From Pyropia yezoensis (lineage: Eukaryota; Rhodophyta; Bangiophyceae; Bangiales; Bangiaceae): a stretch of 64,000 nt of DNA. A program made the position numbers and the translations under genes. Position 1 is the first letter of the stretch. Every line of letters begins with the position of its first letter. This document shows positions 28,692-38,380 of this stretch, one piece after another. The notes beneath the pieces are model-generated. The model made no database searches and was not told the DNA's origin. It saw only the letters and a list, made by a program, of their open reading frames with translations. The DNA is taken from NCBI GenBank assembly GCA_009829735.1, contig CM020619.1, positions 25,321,554 through 25,385,553 on the forward strand. The letters run 5' to 3'.

Positions 28692-29054
28692 TGTAGCAAT
28701 ATGGTTGTCCGTATTGTGACCCTAATATTAGGGGGGCTACTTCTAATCCTTAACTTCCAATTTGAGAGTCCGAGCTGGTCACGGTATCTATAAGTTACGT
28801 ATGACCAGAGGGACTTGCATCTTGGGGTGGAGGGTAGTTAGTAGTGTCTCCGAGGGTTTATAACGAGGGGGCCGGTGGCGAATCCACCGCCGGCCAAGGT
28901 AGAACAACAAACCCCTCCCATTTGGGCTCCCATCTTGGTCCCGTGGCTTGCGCTCCAAGGACAGCAACCTTGGCCTCCTGGTGACGTTGGTGCCGATCCC
29001 CCTTGGTGAGTGTTCCCTGAGAGTGGACGCGCGACGGATCCCTATTGTGCTACA
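28692..29054 (+). repeat. 3' LTR of element A
   Basis: 363 bp starting TGTAGCA and ending TGCTACA (perfect 7-bp inverted ends), directly after a polypurine tract. TATA-like stretches TCTATAAGTT (about 28787) and TTTATAACG (about 28857) could be promoter elements. The partner LTR is outside the window, so the boundary rests on the inverted ends and the tract. The next bases CCGGG would be the target duplication. Confidence 0.75.
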
Positions 29055-29739
29055 CCGGGCAGCAGACGCCGCCCCCCACTCCTCGTCCCACAGCCAGCTG
29101 CGCCGCCTCTTGCGTTTTTCGGCCGCCTCCTCCCCACAACCAGCCGCTCGTCACAGCGCGCCTGGACGGTGGTCGCAGGACGGTGGTTGCTGTGCCGCCA
29201 GGCGTGTCTTCCCGGCAGGGCAGTGGCGACGCCCCCGAGCCGCCACGCCGCAGCCAGACGCGCCGCCGCTCCCCGTACCGGAGGCAGCCGCGCCGCAAGG
29301 GCAGGGGATCTTCCGCCCCCGCCAGCGGCCAGCCGCAGCGCCGCCAGCAGCGCCGTCGCGACTGGATGTCGGCCGCTCCCCCTGAGCCCCCGCTCCGCCG
29401 CCAGCCGGGCCACCGCTAGCGTACGGAGACAGCCCCTGCCCGCTGCCAGCCGCGCCGGCGCAGCTGGGCAGCGGCCGCCCGCACCCCGCCGCACCCACGC
29501 CCGCGTGCAGTGGCGGCCAGCGGCCGGCTGGAATGACGCGCCGCGCTGGTGCATTACAATTCCCCCAGTGATTAAATCGTGTGCGCCTGCTGTGCCAGGA
29601 GTCCTCGTGAGAGCTCTTGTGAGAGCTCTCGTGAGAGCTCGAGTTCATGCTCCTTGCACTTAACGACCTATGCGATAATATGGGCTGCTTCTCATAAAAA
29701 ATAGCTGGATAAAACTCCGACGAAAGCTTTGGATTGTTT
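29055..29739. other. GC-rich non-coding stretch
   Basis: Open frames on both strands here are Ala/Arg/Pro-rich shadows without recognisable domains. It contains three copies of a 12-bp unit GTGAGAGCTCTY (29607-29642) and, near its end, an AAATAGCTGGAT/ATCCAGCTATTT inverted pair (about 29697-29790). No gene supported. Confidence 0.5.
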
Positions 29740-30656
29740 AGAGCATGTCTATCGGTGGAGCTAAAACCCATGCCCATCCAGCTATTTCTTTTGGCGATAG
29801 CTCAGAGCATGTCTATCGGTCCTGAGCCATATAGGCTTCTCCAGCCCACAAGGGTGCCGCAATGTTAGATAGTTGAAGCGGAGTTGATGTCCATTCCCTA
29901 AATCCACAGGGTAGGAGACTGGCGATGCAAAAAACGCCGCTCTGCGATCATTCCAGTCCTCCCCACCGGTCTCACCAGTGCGTGAACCATCGCGCATTCC
30001 TCCACCAACGCTTTACCACCCGCCCCCTTTTTTTTTTGCAATGGACGAGCTACTTGAGCACCTCCTGAGTGACGATGAAGAGCAGGATGCTGCGGTCGAA
30101 GTGTGCGTAGCAGCGGCAACGGCCAGCGGAGCTGCAGTCACGTCGGTGCCTGCTACTTGGCGGGGGCGACTGGTAGGGTCAGCAGGAAGGTGCAGGAACA
30201 GGATCAGCCGCGTCAGGGGGATTAGGGCTCTCCGGCGACGATGCCATCACGGCAGGAGTGTGAACGTTTTCGCTGGTGTGGGAAGGGGGGACGTTGATGC
30301 TCGCATCACCGACGAACGCACCGAGTGCCACGGGCTGGACGAAGGCGAACGGCAGGCAAGTGTGGCAACTGTAAGAGCTGTGTGGGACATTCTCGCAGCA
30401 ATTGTGTCCCTGACCCTGAACTTACTAGCAGGAATCGTGTCACGGCCGCTCATTCTTGAGATGCTGGCACGTGATTGGCTTGGCTATTCTTCTCTGCAGG
30501 ATAGCTCTGAGCTATCCTCTGAGCTATCCGAGGCCCGATTTGGCTCAGCGAATAGCTCAGAGCTACTTTTTATGGGTTTTAGGTGCACCGATAGACATGC
30601 GCTGAGCTATAAACCCATAAAATATGGGTTTTGGGTCTCACCGATAGACATGCTCT
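29740..30656. mobile_element. Short DNA element with doubled terminal inverted repeats
   Basis: The 17-bp AGAGCATGTCTATCGGT at 29740-29756 has a perfect inverse at 30640-30656. A second copy at 29804-29820 pairs with 30587-30603 (one mismatch). Between outer and inner copies on each side lie related bases (AAAACCCAT, TAGCTCAG). An open frame from ATG 30041 begins MDELLEHLLSDDEEQD and runs 223 codons to past the right end. The acidic start could be the remains of a transposase, but no catalytic motif is present. No clear target duplication was found. Confidence 0.55.
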
Positions 30657-30785
30657 TCGGCTGCAGACGTTTGAGACGATCACCTGTCGCCTGTCCCATT
30701 CCACCATGATCCCCCCTCACCCCCTTGTTCACCGCTCCTCCACCAGCCTCTGCGTACACGCGCCTCGCCGGCTGAACGCCGCCGC

Positions 30786-33368
30786 TCACGGCGGGGGCGT
30801 GCTCGTCGCGGCGGCCGCTCCCGCGGGCGCCGCCGCCCCCGCCAGGCCCGCGGCGGCGGCGGCCGTCGTCGTCGCCCTAGGCGGGTCAGCCACCTTGGCC
30901 CGCTTCCTGGCGCCGTCCGTCTCGTCGTCCGCGCCCCCATGGGTGGTGGTCGCGGCGGCGGCGGCGGCAGCGGCGGGCGCGGCGTAGGTCGTGACGCTCT
31001 CGGCAGCGGCGGTCTCAGGCGCAGCCGCTCCCCCGCCAGCGCTCGACGCGCCCGCGTCGGGGCGGCCACGCTTGCCCCCCCCCGTCCCCGACGGCGACGC
31101 GGCGTGCGCACGCGCCTTGGGCCCCCAAAACGGCGTCGGGTTAGCTGGGAACCGGCAGACAGCCGTGGTCTTGGCGCCAGACGCGTTGCGGGCAGAGAGG
31201 GCGTCCCGGCGGACGGACCAGTCGACCAGGTGCGGCTGCACGTGCGTCAGCGGCCGTGCGAGGATGCGCTGGCCGGGCGTGACGCGGGGGGGGTCGGCTG
31301 CCGCCTCGGCAACGGGATTGGCAGCGTCGGCGGCAGAGGCGACGGTCGCTGGGGCGTCGACGGCGGCGGCGGCAGAGGGCGCAGCCGCCAGCTCGTCAGC
31401 AGAGGCAGCGGCAGCGGCAGTGGGTGCCGCCGAAGGCTCGGCGGCATTGGCGGCCCCGGCCGTGTCAGCAGCAGTGACGCCGGCAGACACTGCAGGGACG
31501 GCAGCAGCAGACGCGGCGTCGGGGGCAGGCGGCACCGCCGCCGCGGTGTCGCCGGCGGCAGGGCTACCCGCCCCCCCCCCTCCTGGAACGGCGGCGGCGG
31601 CGACTACGGGGAAGTCGCGGCGCCCGCCGGTCGCCGCGTCCGCGGCGGCACACGCAGCACGCGCGGCGGCAAGGACGGCCTCCCCCTTGGTGTGGGCCAC
31701 CCACAGCACCAGTATCTCCCACACCAGCGCCGGCGGCGCGTCGGTCTTGACTGCCTGCGGGTCAGTGTGGCTCAACGCAACCGCGTAGCCGTGCGCGCGC
31801 ACCGCCACGCGCACTGAAGCGGCGGGCGGAGCGTTGCATCGGAGGACCTTGCACATGGTGGCGAGGTGGAGGAAGAGGGGCGTCGCGACCGCCGCCTCGC
31901 CAGCGAGCAGCGCCAACAGCGCCTCGATGCGGTCGGCGGCGGCCAGGTGCGTCGCGTCGGCGGCGAGGTTCGCCCGCAGCTCCCTCACCACAGACGGGTC
32001 ACACAGTGGGGGGGTGTAGATAGGGCCCCCCACCGCCACTTTGCCGCCGCACAGGCCGCACGCACCCGACACGGGGGGGGGGGACACCCCCCACGCCGGG
32101 CTGGTGACGAGTGTCAGCTTGTTGGGGCCTCGCCGCCCGCCTAGCGGCTGCGTCACGGGCGTGTGGCAGCCGCTACACACGTGCACGAGCGCAGAGGTGG
32201 TGAGCCGCTCCTTGGCGGCCACCTTACTGTCCCGCAGCCGCACAAAGATGCGGACGTAAAAGTCAATCTTGGCGCCCAGCAGCAGCGTCACCGACCGGCC
32301 GTGCCGCGCGGCGGCGGCGGCGGTGGCAAAAACCACCAGCCGCACCGCCATCTCATGGGCAAACGCGCCGCGCATCGGGGCGGCCCCGTAACGGGCGTAG
32401 CCGGCGTCCACCTGGTTGCCGCATAGCACCCCCAGGTCCGTGCACGTAACCGCCAGGAGCCCCCCATCGGCAACCGACGTGACGGCCGCGTCGAGGAGGA
32501 ACGCCGCCGAGCCGTACGGGTCCAGATCGACGGCCGAGAAGCGACGGTCCGCCGCGCGGTGTGATGCCATTAGCGCCACCGCGTCCGCGCATGACGGGAC
32601 CACCACCTCGGGGGACACCCCATTGTGCGCCACGTTGCGGGTGATGGTCTCCACCGCCGCGGGGTCCATGTCATTGGCCGTGACAGTGGACAGGCCGGGG
32701 ACCTCCAGGTGGTATCGCAGGGAGCGGAGGCCCGAAGCGGCCAGCCCCTCCAGGACCGAATAGGTCTCATTGGGGGAGTTGTGTTCCGCCCGCAGCGCCG
32801 CAACCGTGTGGCGGAGGGTGAGGATAGACAGGTCCCGATTGACAACCTGCGCGGGGTTGTAAAACACTTGTCCGGTAGGGAAAACCGCCTTGGCACGCCC
32901 TTCTGTCAGCTCGGTGTAGCCGTCAGGCACAGCCGAGACGGCGGGGCCCTCGCCCGTGGGGGGGGAAGGGGTGCCGTTCCCATTTCCAGCCGCTGGTGGG
33001 GTGGTTGCAGCGGGCGGTGGGCCGGTGGCGACAACACCGAGGGGCGGGGGTGCAAAAACGCCCGCAGGCGCTGCCGGCGCAGCCGACATGGTAGTTGCCA
33101 CCAGAGCCGGCCCTTTCGCCCCCAGCGCTGCCGTTCGCGCAGCTAGCACCTCCGCCGCTGGCAGCGTTCCCGGTAGCAATGCGGGCGCAGAGGAGGTCGG
33201 CAGAGCGGGCGTGGCCGGCGTAGCTGGCGCGTCGAACCCACTCACAAAGCTCCGAAGACCCGCGACGGCACTCGCAAACGCCAGCCGGTCAGCATGCAAG
33301 ACAGGTGGGCGCCGCCGCACGGGCCTCACCACCAGACGCACGCCGCCGCCGAGGGTGACACGCAGCAT
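30786..33368 (-). CDS. TRM1: tRNA (guanine26-N2)-dimethyltransferase Trm1
   Basis: Single 860-aa frame. It uses S-adenosylmethionine to dimethylate G26 of tRNAs, in nucleus and mitochondrion in other eukaryotes. Trm1 hallmarks in order: YTELTEGRAKAVFP (about residue 148), FYNPAQVVNRDLS, the AdoMet motif EGLAASGLRSLRY, TANDMDPAAVETI, the catalytic-region DLDPYGSAAFLLDAAV, TCTDLGVLCGN, and a zinc-binding pair CSGCHTPV...CGLCGG. The family signature ends with LTHVQPHLVDWSVRRDALS and FPANPTPFWGPKARAH. It is longer than usual (yeast about 570 aa) because of an Ala-rich insert (about residues 610-720), an Ala/Pro-rich N-terminus and a Gly/Ala tail. The first residues (MLRVTLGGGVRLVVRPVRRRPP) look like an organelle targeting peptide. 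No intron. Confidence 0.93.
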   Translation of the reverse strand: MLRVTLGGGVRLVVRPVRRRPPVLHADRLAFASAVAGLRSFVSGFDAPATPATPALPTSSAPALLPGTLPAAEVLAARTAALGAKGPALVATTMSAAPAAPAGVFAPPPLGVVATGPPPAATTPPAAGNGNGTPSPPTGEGPAVSAVPDGYTELTEGRAKAVFPTGQVFYNPAQVVNRDLSILTLRHTVAALRAEHNSPNETYSVLEGLAASGLRSLRYHLEVPGLSTVTANDMDPAAVETITRNVAHNGVSPEVVVPSCADAVALMASHRAADRRFSAVDLDPYGSAAFLLDAAVTSVADGGLLAVTCTDLGVLCGNQVDAGYARYGAAPMRGAFAHEMAVRLVVFATAAAAARHGRSVTLLLGAKIDFYVRIFVRLRDSKVAAKERLTTSALVHVCSGCHTPVTQPLGGRRGPNKLTLVTSPAWGVSPPPVSGACGLCGGKVAVGGPIYTPPLCDPSVVRELRANLAADATHLAAADRIEALLALLAGEAAVATPLFLHLATMCKVLRCNAPPAASVRVAVRAHGYAVALSHTDPQAVKTDAPPALVWEILVLWVAHTKGEAVLAAARAACAAADAATGGRRDFPVVAAAAVPGGGGAGSPAAGDTAAAVPPAPDAASAAAVPAVSAGVTAADTAGAANAAEPSAAPTAAAAASADELAAAPSAAAAVDAPATVASAADAANPVAEAAADPPRVTPGQRILARPLTHVQPHLVDWSVRRDALSARNASGAKTTAVCRFPANPTPFWGPKARAHAASPSGTGGGKRGRPDAGASSAGGGAAAPETAAAESVTTYAAPAAAAAAAATTTHGGADDETDGARKRAKVADPPRATTTAAAAAGLAGAAAPAGAAAATSTPPP

Positions 33369-34126
33369 GCACGGGGCGGGCCGACACGCCCAGCGTACAG
33401 GGATGTCAGAGGGTGGGGGGGCCGAGTGAAGTCAGCCAAGGGGCTTGGCAGCAGCAGGCGCTGGTCGTGATGTATCGCTTTTTTGCAGTGCAAGGTGACG
33501 CCGGCCGTCGAGACGACGGCGCCATAGCAGCAGGCGCCCGTACCTAATTTCAGGATCAGGATCAAGATCAAGCTCTGATGTCCAGACAAGTACAGAAGTC
33601 TATACTTTACGGCAAATGACCAAAGTAGTGATTCACTACATACTCCCCATATATTCCCGATGCCGTTGATGGCCTCCACTCGAGACTGTTCGAACCGTGC
33701 TCAGGTGCTTGATGGCAGCCCCTGCCCACGAGGCACGCGATCAGGCGTGGGTGCCATTCCTGGCGAGGACGCATCGAATCGAGGGAATCTTGTGGTCGAC
33801 CGTCCGCCAGAGCGGAATCCTTGCCGAGTGACTCGTCAGCCAGCTTTGAGCGAGAGAGCCACCTGCCTGCAGCGGCAGCGGGTGGTGTGCGTCGCGGGCG
33901 GCCTTGGCGTGTGCGCGCTGCCGCGCTATCATTTGAGGGCGCCCTCTCATTTCGTCCACGGCCCCCGTCACGCTTGTGTACTCGCCCGTTGTACGCGTTG
34001 TCGTTCATCGTCTTCGCGACCCCCACCCACACCCCATCTGTGCCTCCCACCTCTCCATCCGTCTCCTTCCTCTCCTCCTGTTGCCCCTCGACCCCGCTTG
34101 CCCGCCCCCCCCCCTGTCCCGTCGCC
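33369..34126. other. Divergent intergenic region between TRM1 and the 84-aa gene
   Basis: About 760 bp, probably holding both promoters. No TATA box stands out. The 100 bases before ATG 34127 are strongly pyrimidine-rich (runs of C and CT), a pattern also seen before 38381, 42848 and 44845. No gene seen. Confidence 0.5.
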
Positions 34127-34381
34127 ATGGGCCTCGGTCAGAAGCTGAACTGGTCCCAGACGACCCGGGACGGTGCGCCCCGGTCGACGCTTGCCAAGAT
34201 CATTGACCCTGTGGGCGTTTGCATTGAGCCCGCCGCGCTCGACCCGTTTGTGGCTCCCGAGGTGCCCCTGCAAGAGTCGGACATGAGTGACGACGCGGAC
34301 CAGACTGCGTCGGCCGGCGCGCCGGCCGCGCACTCGGGCATGGACCACGCGGACGACACGTACCAGCAGCACCAGCAGTAA
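34127..34381 (+). CDS. Small unknown protein (84 aa)
   Basis: ATG in a GCCATGG context after a C-rich leader; not recognised. The first 55 residues have normal composition (MGLGQKLNWSQTTRDGAP, then a hydrophobic patch IIDPVGVCIEPAALDPFVAP). The remainder is acidic and polar (Asp/Ala/His/Gln), ending DTYQQHQQ. No membrane segment or Cys motif. The frame is open further upstream to 33821, but that part is Arg/Pro-rich leader sequence. Support is the start context, balanced composition and position divergent to TRM1. It could be chance in GC-rich DNA. Confidence 0.45.
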   Translation: MGLGQKLNWSQTTRDGAPRSTLAKIIDPVGVCIEPAALDPFVAPEVPLQESDMSDDADQTASAGAPAAHSGMDHADDTYQQHQQ

Positions 34382-37300
34382 GGCTTTGCCGGCGGGAGCG
34401 GGTGCCGGTGGAGGAGGCTGGTGTGATGCCCCTGTTGGAATGGCAGGCAGGTTCCTCATGTGGGGTTGGCGGGGGGCGGGGGGGAGGGGCCGATGCCGGG
34501 TTACCCCGGTTTGGTGGGTGGTGGCGGGCTGACGGCGGTGCCTGCATTGACGGCGGCGGTGGCGGCGGTGGCGTAGGTTTTGGCGGCGGCGGTGGACGGG
34601 GGACGAGGTGGCAAGGGCGGGTGGCGGCGGTCCGGTCGGTAGAGGCCACGAATGCGTCAAGGCGGACTTGTGTTTTGTTGCACCAGGCGCCCGCGGCCGT
34701 CTCCCGTCGGCTTTGAGATACGGTCGGGCGTCGTCTGGACGGCATGGGTGCGGTGGTGGGAGACAGCCCCCCGTGTCATCGCGCGCACGGGCCTGCACTG
34801 CTTTTTTACTTGGTTTTCTCTTTTTTTTTTTTCGTTGTTGCCGCGTGCCCCGCATGGCGTCCCGCCCGTTGGTGTGCTGTTGTGTGTCGGTGAGGGCGTG
34901 TATTCCTCGCTGGTACTGGTGGAGCCTGTGTGGTTCTCGTGGTGTGTTTATTTTCCCTGTCTGGCGACGGGGCATTTCATGGCGTAAGGATACACATTCT
35001 TGTTGCTTTTCTTGTCCATTCTGTCAGTCGCCTCCCTCCCTTGCGTTGCCCCACGGCACGACGGCCGGGGGGGGGGGGGGGGGGGGGGGGGTCAGCGTTC
35101 CCTGTTCTGTGTCCTTCCCCTTCCTCCCCCCCCCCCCCCCCCCTCCGGCTGGTAGGGCATCTGTGACCGATGATCTGTCCCCCTGTGGAAGAGCTTCCTG
35201 CATGGGGGGGCCTGGACGAACAAGGGCCCTGCCGGTTTGGGTGGCGGTGGTTCCGTTGGCGGCCCTGGCAGCGCCCCGCCCCGCCGCGCTGTGTGGCGCC
35301 CCAGAGCCGCTCCCCATACCGCCGTGCCGCTCCACGAGCCCGCTCCGCTCGCGCCACGGCGACCGCCCCTCCCTTCCTTCCCCCCCCCTACTTCCAAACA
35401 GCGTGCCCGCGTGCACCGCCCCGCTGCCTGCCGCTTCCGGTCGGGGTGCCGCCGCACCCGTCCTCGCCTCTCCCCCGCACCCCCCCTTGGGGGTGCGTCC
35501 CCGCTTTTCACCTTGGACAACGACCACCTGGGTGGCCACCCGGGAGGGGGAGCGACGCGACGAAAACCAAGAGAAACAATAAACAATAGGGGGAAACCAT
35601 CTAAAGTTTCTTTAGTTCCGTGCCGCTGGCACGCCCACACGTCTGCGCGGTCGCACGCACCCTCCCCCGTCGCCTGGCAGCCACCGCCAACCCGCCCACC
35701 ACGGCCGGCTCGCCACTGGGCCGCCGCCGCAGCCGCCGTCGCCCCCGCCAACGCGGGCGCCATCCGTGGCTCGTACCCCCCCCCCCCCCCCCCCCCCCCC
35801 CCCGTCCCCCTCTGGTCGAGACGGCCGCCACCGGCCCGCCAGGTGACCAGCCCGCCCACCCACCCACCCACCCACCCACGCGCCGTCCGGCCACCCGGCC
35901 GACCCACCCTACCCCGTTTGGAGCAAGGCGGCGCCGCACAGGGTGCGGCAGCGGCGGCTGGCGGGCCGGCCGCCCCACGGGCAGCCGGCACGCACCGCTC
36001 CACCCCCACCCCTCCCCCCCCCCCGGCATTTGTGGCCACCCCCTGCCCGCCCCCCCCCCCCCACCCCGTTCATTCCATGCACGGCCGTAGCGCCCCATGC
36101 CACAACGCCCATCCATCCATTGTGGGGGTCTCGGCGCGCCGCCGTGCGGCAGGTCCCCCGAGGCCGACGGCGGCGGCGCTGCTCATTTGCATGGAGGCCG
36201 GCAGTGGCGTGGCAGACCCTACCCACCGCGACAGTGGGGAGCTGGCAAAGGGGGGGAGGGGAGGGGGGGGGGGGGGTTCTTCCTTGACCCGGGCACTCTG
36301 TCCATCCTCCCCCTGCCTTGTCCCTTCCCCATCAACGGAGGGCGCGCGCGCGTGTGGCGGGGGGGACTGGTGGACCCCCGCCGCCACACGTACCGTACGT
36401 ACCCGTGGGGGCAGAGCAGTCCACCCACGGGCAGGTTGCTCTTGCGTGTGCGTGGACGTCCGTGTGCACCCACCCACCCCCACCTCCGCTGCTCTACCGC
36501 TGGGGGCGGCTTGCAGGTATGTACGGACCTATTGACTGTGCAGTACGTTCCTACGCACCGTATTCTATTTCAGTCCATCCCCGCCGCGTGCGGGGGGGTC
36601 GGGGCGCGCGCCACGGTGCCAGCGGTGGGGCGACCGGCACGGCACTGGCCACGGCGGCAGCCGCGGCCGGGCCACCCGGCTCGTCGGCCCCACGCCCCGC
36701 ATCCCTCCGCAAGCCGCGGGCGGTAGGGATGGGGGGAGCCAGCGGGTGGGTGCCCCCCCCGCCTCCGCCCGCCCCGACACCCGCCCGCCGTCATTGGGAT
36801 CCAGGATGGTCACCACCCCCCCCCCAACAACCCCCGCACCCACACCTGAAAAAGAGAGGGCGCGCGGGCGCGCGTGCCTCGCACGCCGCCGAGGCGGGCG
36901 GCGCACCACGCCGCGCGGCGCCGGCGGCCGCGGGTGGTGCCCCCCCCCCCCCCCCGCAGCATGGACCCCATCGTTGCTGGGCACCCCCGCCGGCCTGGCC
37001 GTGCAACCCCCACCCCACCCTCCCCACCTCCCCCCGCCCCCCCCCCCCCCCCACCTCCCCTTCCTCCCCCTTCATGCGTGGGCATGTGGCGCGGCGTCGC
37101 CGTTTGAATGGACCGACGCGGGCGGCGGGGGTGCCACCGCCCACCCACCCACTCACCCACCCCACCACCCACCCACCCACCCCACCACCCACCCACCCAC
37201 CCACCCACCTACCTACCCAACCACGCTCCCCCCCCCCACCCACGACACCCATCACCCACCCCTCCCCCACCTCACCCCGCCCCCCCTCCCAGCCTCGTCT

Positions 37301-38380
37301 CCCTCTCCCGTCCCCCCCGCCCCCCCCCCCCCCCCCGGCTCGGCCGATTGGGGCTCTTGTGCCGTTGCCACCCGCGGCCCACCGCCGCGGCGCTCCCCCC
37401 CCCCCCGCCTCCCCCACCGCCCTCCCCCCCCACCCCCCCACCCCCTATCCCGGCCTCGCCGCCCCCCTCCCTCCTTTTTGGCGCACCCCCCGCGGCGTGG
37501 AGCCATGGCCCACCACCCGCGGCGCCGTGCCACGGCGGCGGCGCCCGCCACAGCGGTTCAACCCCCCGCCGCGGCGCGCCCGCCCGCCCGCACCGCGCCG
37601 CGCCTCCACGTTGCGCGTGCCGCCGTGCGGCCCGTGCGGCAGCAGCGCAGCGCAAAATAGGGGGGGGGGGGGGGGGGGAGTTGTTGTAGGGGATTGGGGG
37701 GGGGGGGGGGGGTAGGGGGGCGGGGGAGGCCGGGGATGGGCCGCCCGCCTTCCATGAGGGGGGGCATCCCCCCCTCCCCCCCCCACCCCTCCCACCCACC
37801 CCCCCCCCGCCAGCGACCCCCCCCGCCACCGCCCGACCGCCTCTCCCCCATCTCCCGCACACACCGCCGCGGCACGTGGCGGGCGGTTGCGCGCGCGCGC
37901 GGCCCGCACACACGCCGCCGCGGCGGCGGCGGCGGCGGCCATGGCGCGTACCCCCGCCGCTCCCCCCACCGTGTGTGCTGCTAGGTGCGGGGGGGGGGGG
38001 GGGGGGGCTGCCTCCTTGCCTATCCTCCCCTGGGAGGCTGCTCTTGGACGCTGCCCCGCGCTGCCGCCGCGGGCGCTGCGTAGTGGCGCGCCCCCACCTC
38101 CCCCATTGTCCCGCGCCGCCGCCCGCCCATCGCCCCCTCCCCGCTCTGCCCGGTCGGTGGGACCGACCCGTCCTTCCGCCGGGTTGGTGTGAGCGCTTCT
38201 TTGGTTTTTTTTTGTTTTTTTTTTGCCCTCCCCCGTCCCTTCCTCTCCCCCGCCGTCACCCCCTGCGCCCACCCGTCTCCTTCGTCCACGAACATCCCCC
38301 CCCCCCCCCCTCTTTCCATCCTCCGCTCGACGTCTGCGGTTGCCGAGCCGTCGGTGCGGCAGCTCCGGCGGGCCGCTGCC
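34382..38380. other. Low-complexity GC-rich tract with long G and C runs
   Basis: Four kilobases dominated by homopolymers and microsatellites: G25 (35067-35091), C18 (35126-35143), C28 (35776-35803), (CCCA)n at about 35850-35880 and 37141-37215, G19 (37660-37678), G17 (37696-37712), G19 (37989-38007) and C15 (38296-38310). Long frames on both strands are Pro, Gly, Arg or Ala shadows of these repeats. No domain is seen; homopolymer lengths are likely inaccurate. Confidence 0.6.

Larger units (their letters stand above)
1..29054 (+). mobile_element. Element A: Ty3/gypsy chromovirus, interrupted by elements B and C
   Basis: In + order the sequence shows gag (13-1272), pol protease-RT-RNase H (1281-3844), element B, pol integrase-chromodomain (18550-20152), a hairpin array, an antisense extra gene (20634-20684 plus 25708-28104, split by element C), a polypurine tract and the 3' LTR (28692-29054). 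Removing B and C with one copy of each target duplication keeps pol and the extra gene open, so both were intact when hit. The 5' LTR and primer-binding site lie left of the window, so total length is unknown; the in-window part is about 9.3 kb. The chromodomain after the GPY/F region places it among chromoviruses. Confidence 0.9.

Noticed and set aside
37140..37215. Telomere-like repeat (CCCA)n
   Set aside because: Irregular, internal to a chromosome region and lacking the T of usual telomere repeats; a microsatellite.
35237..37715. Large Pro-rich proteins of 300-465 aa
   Set aside because: Frames exist on both strands and all phases because of C and G runs; no domain, no sensible start.
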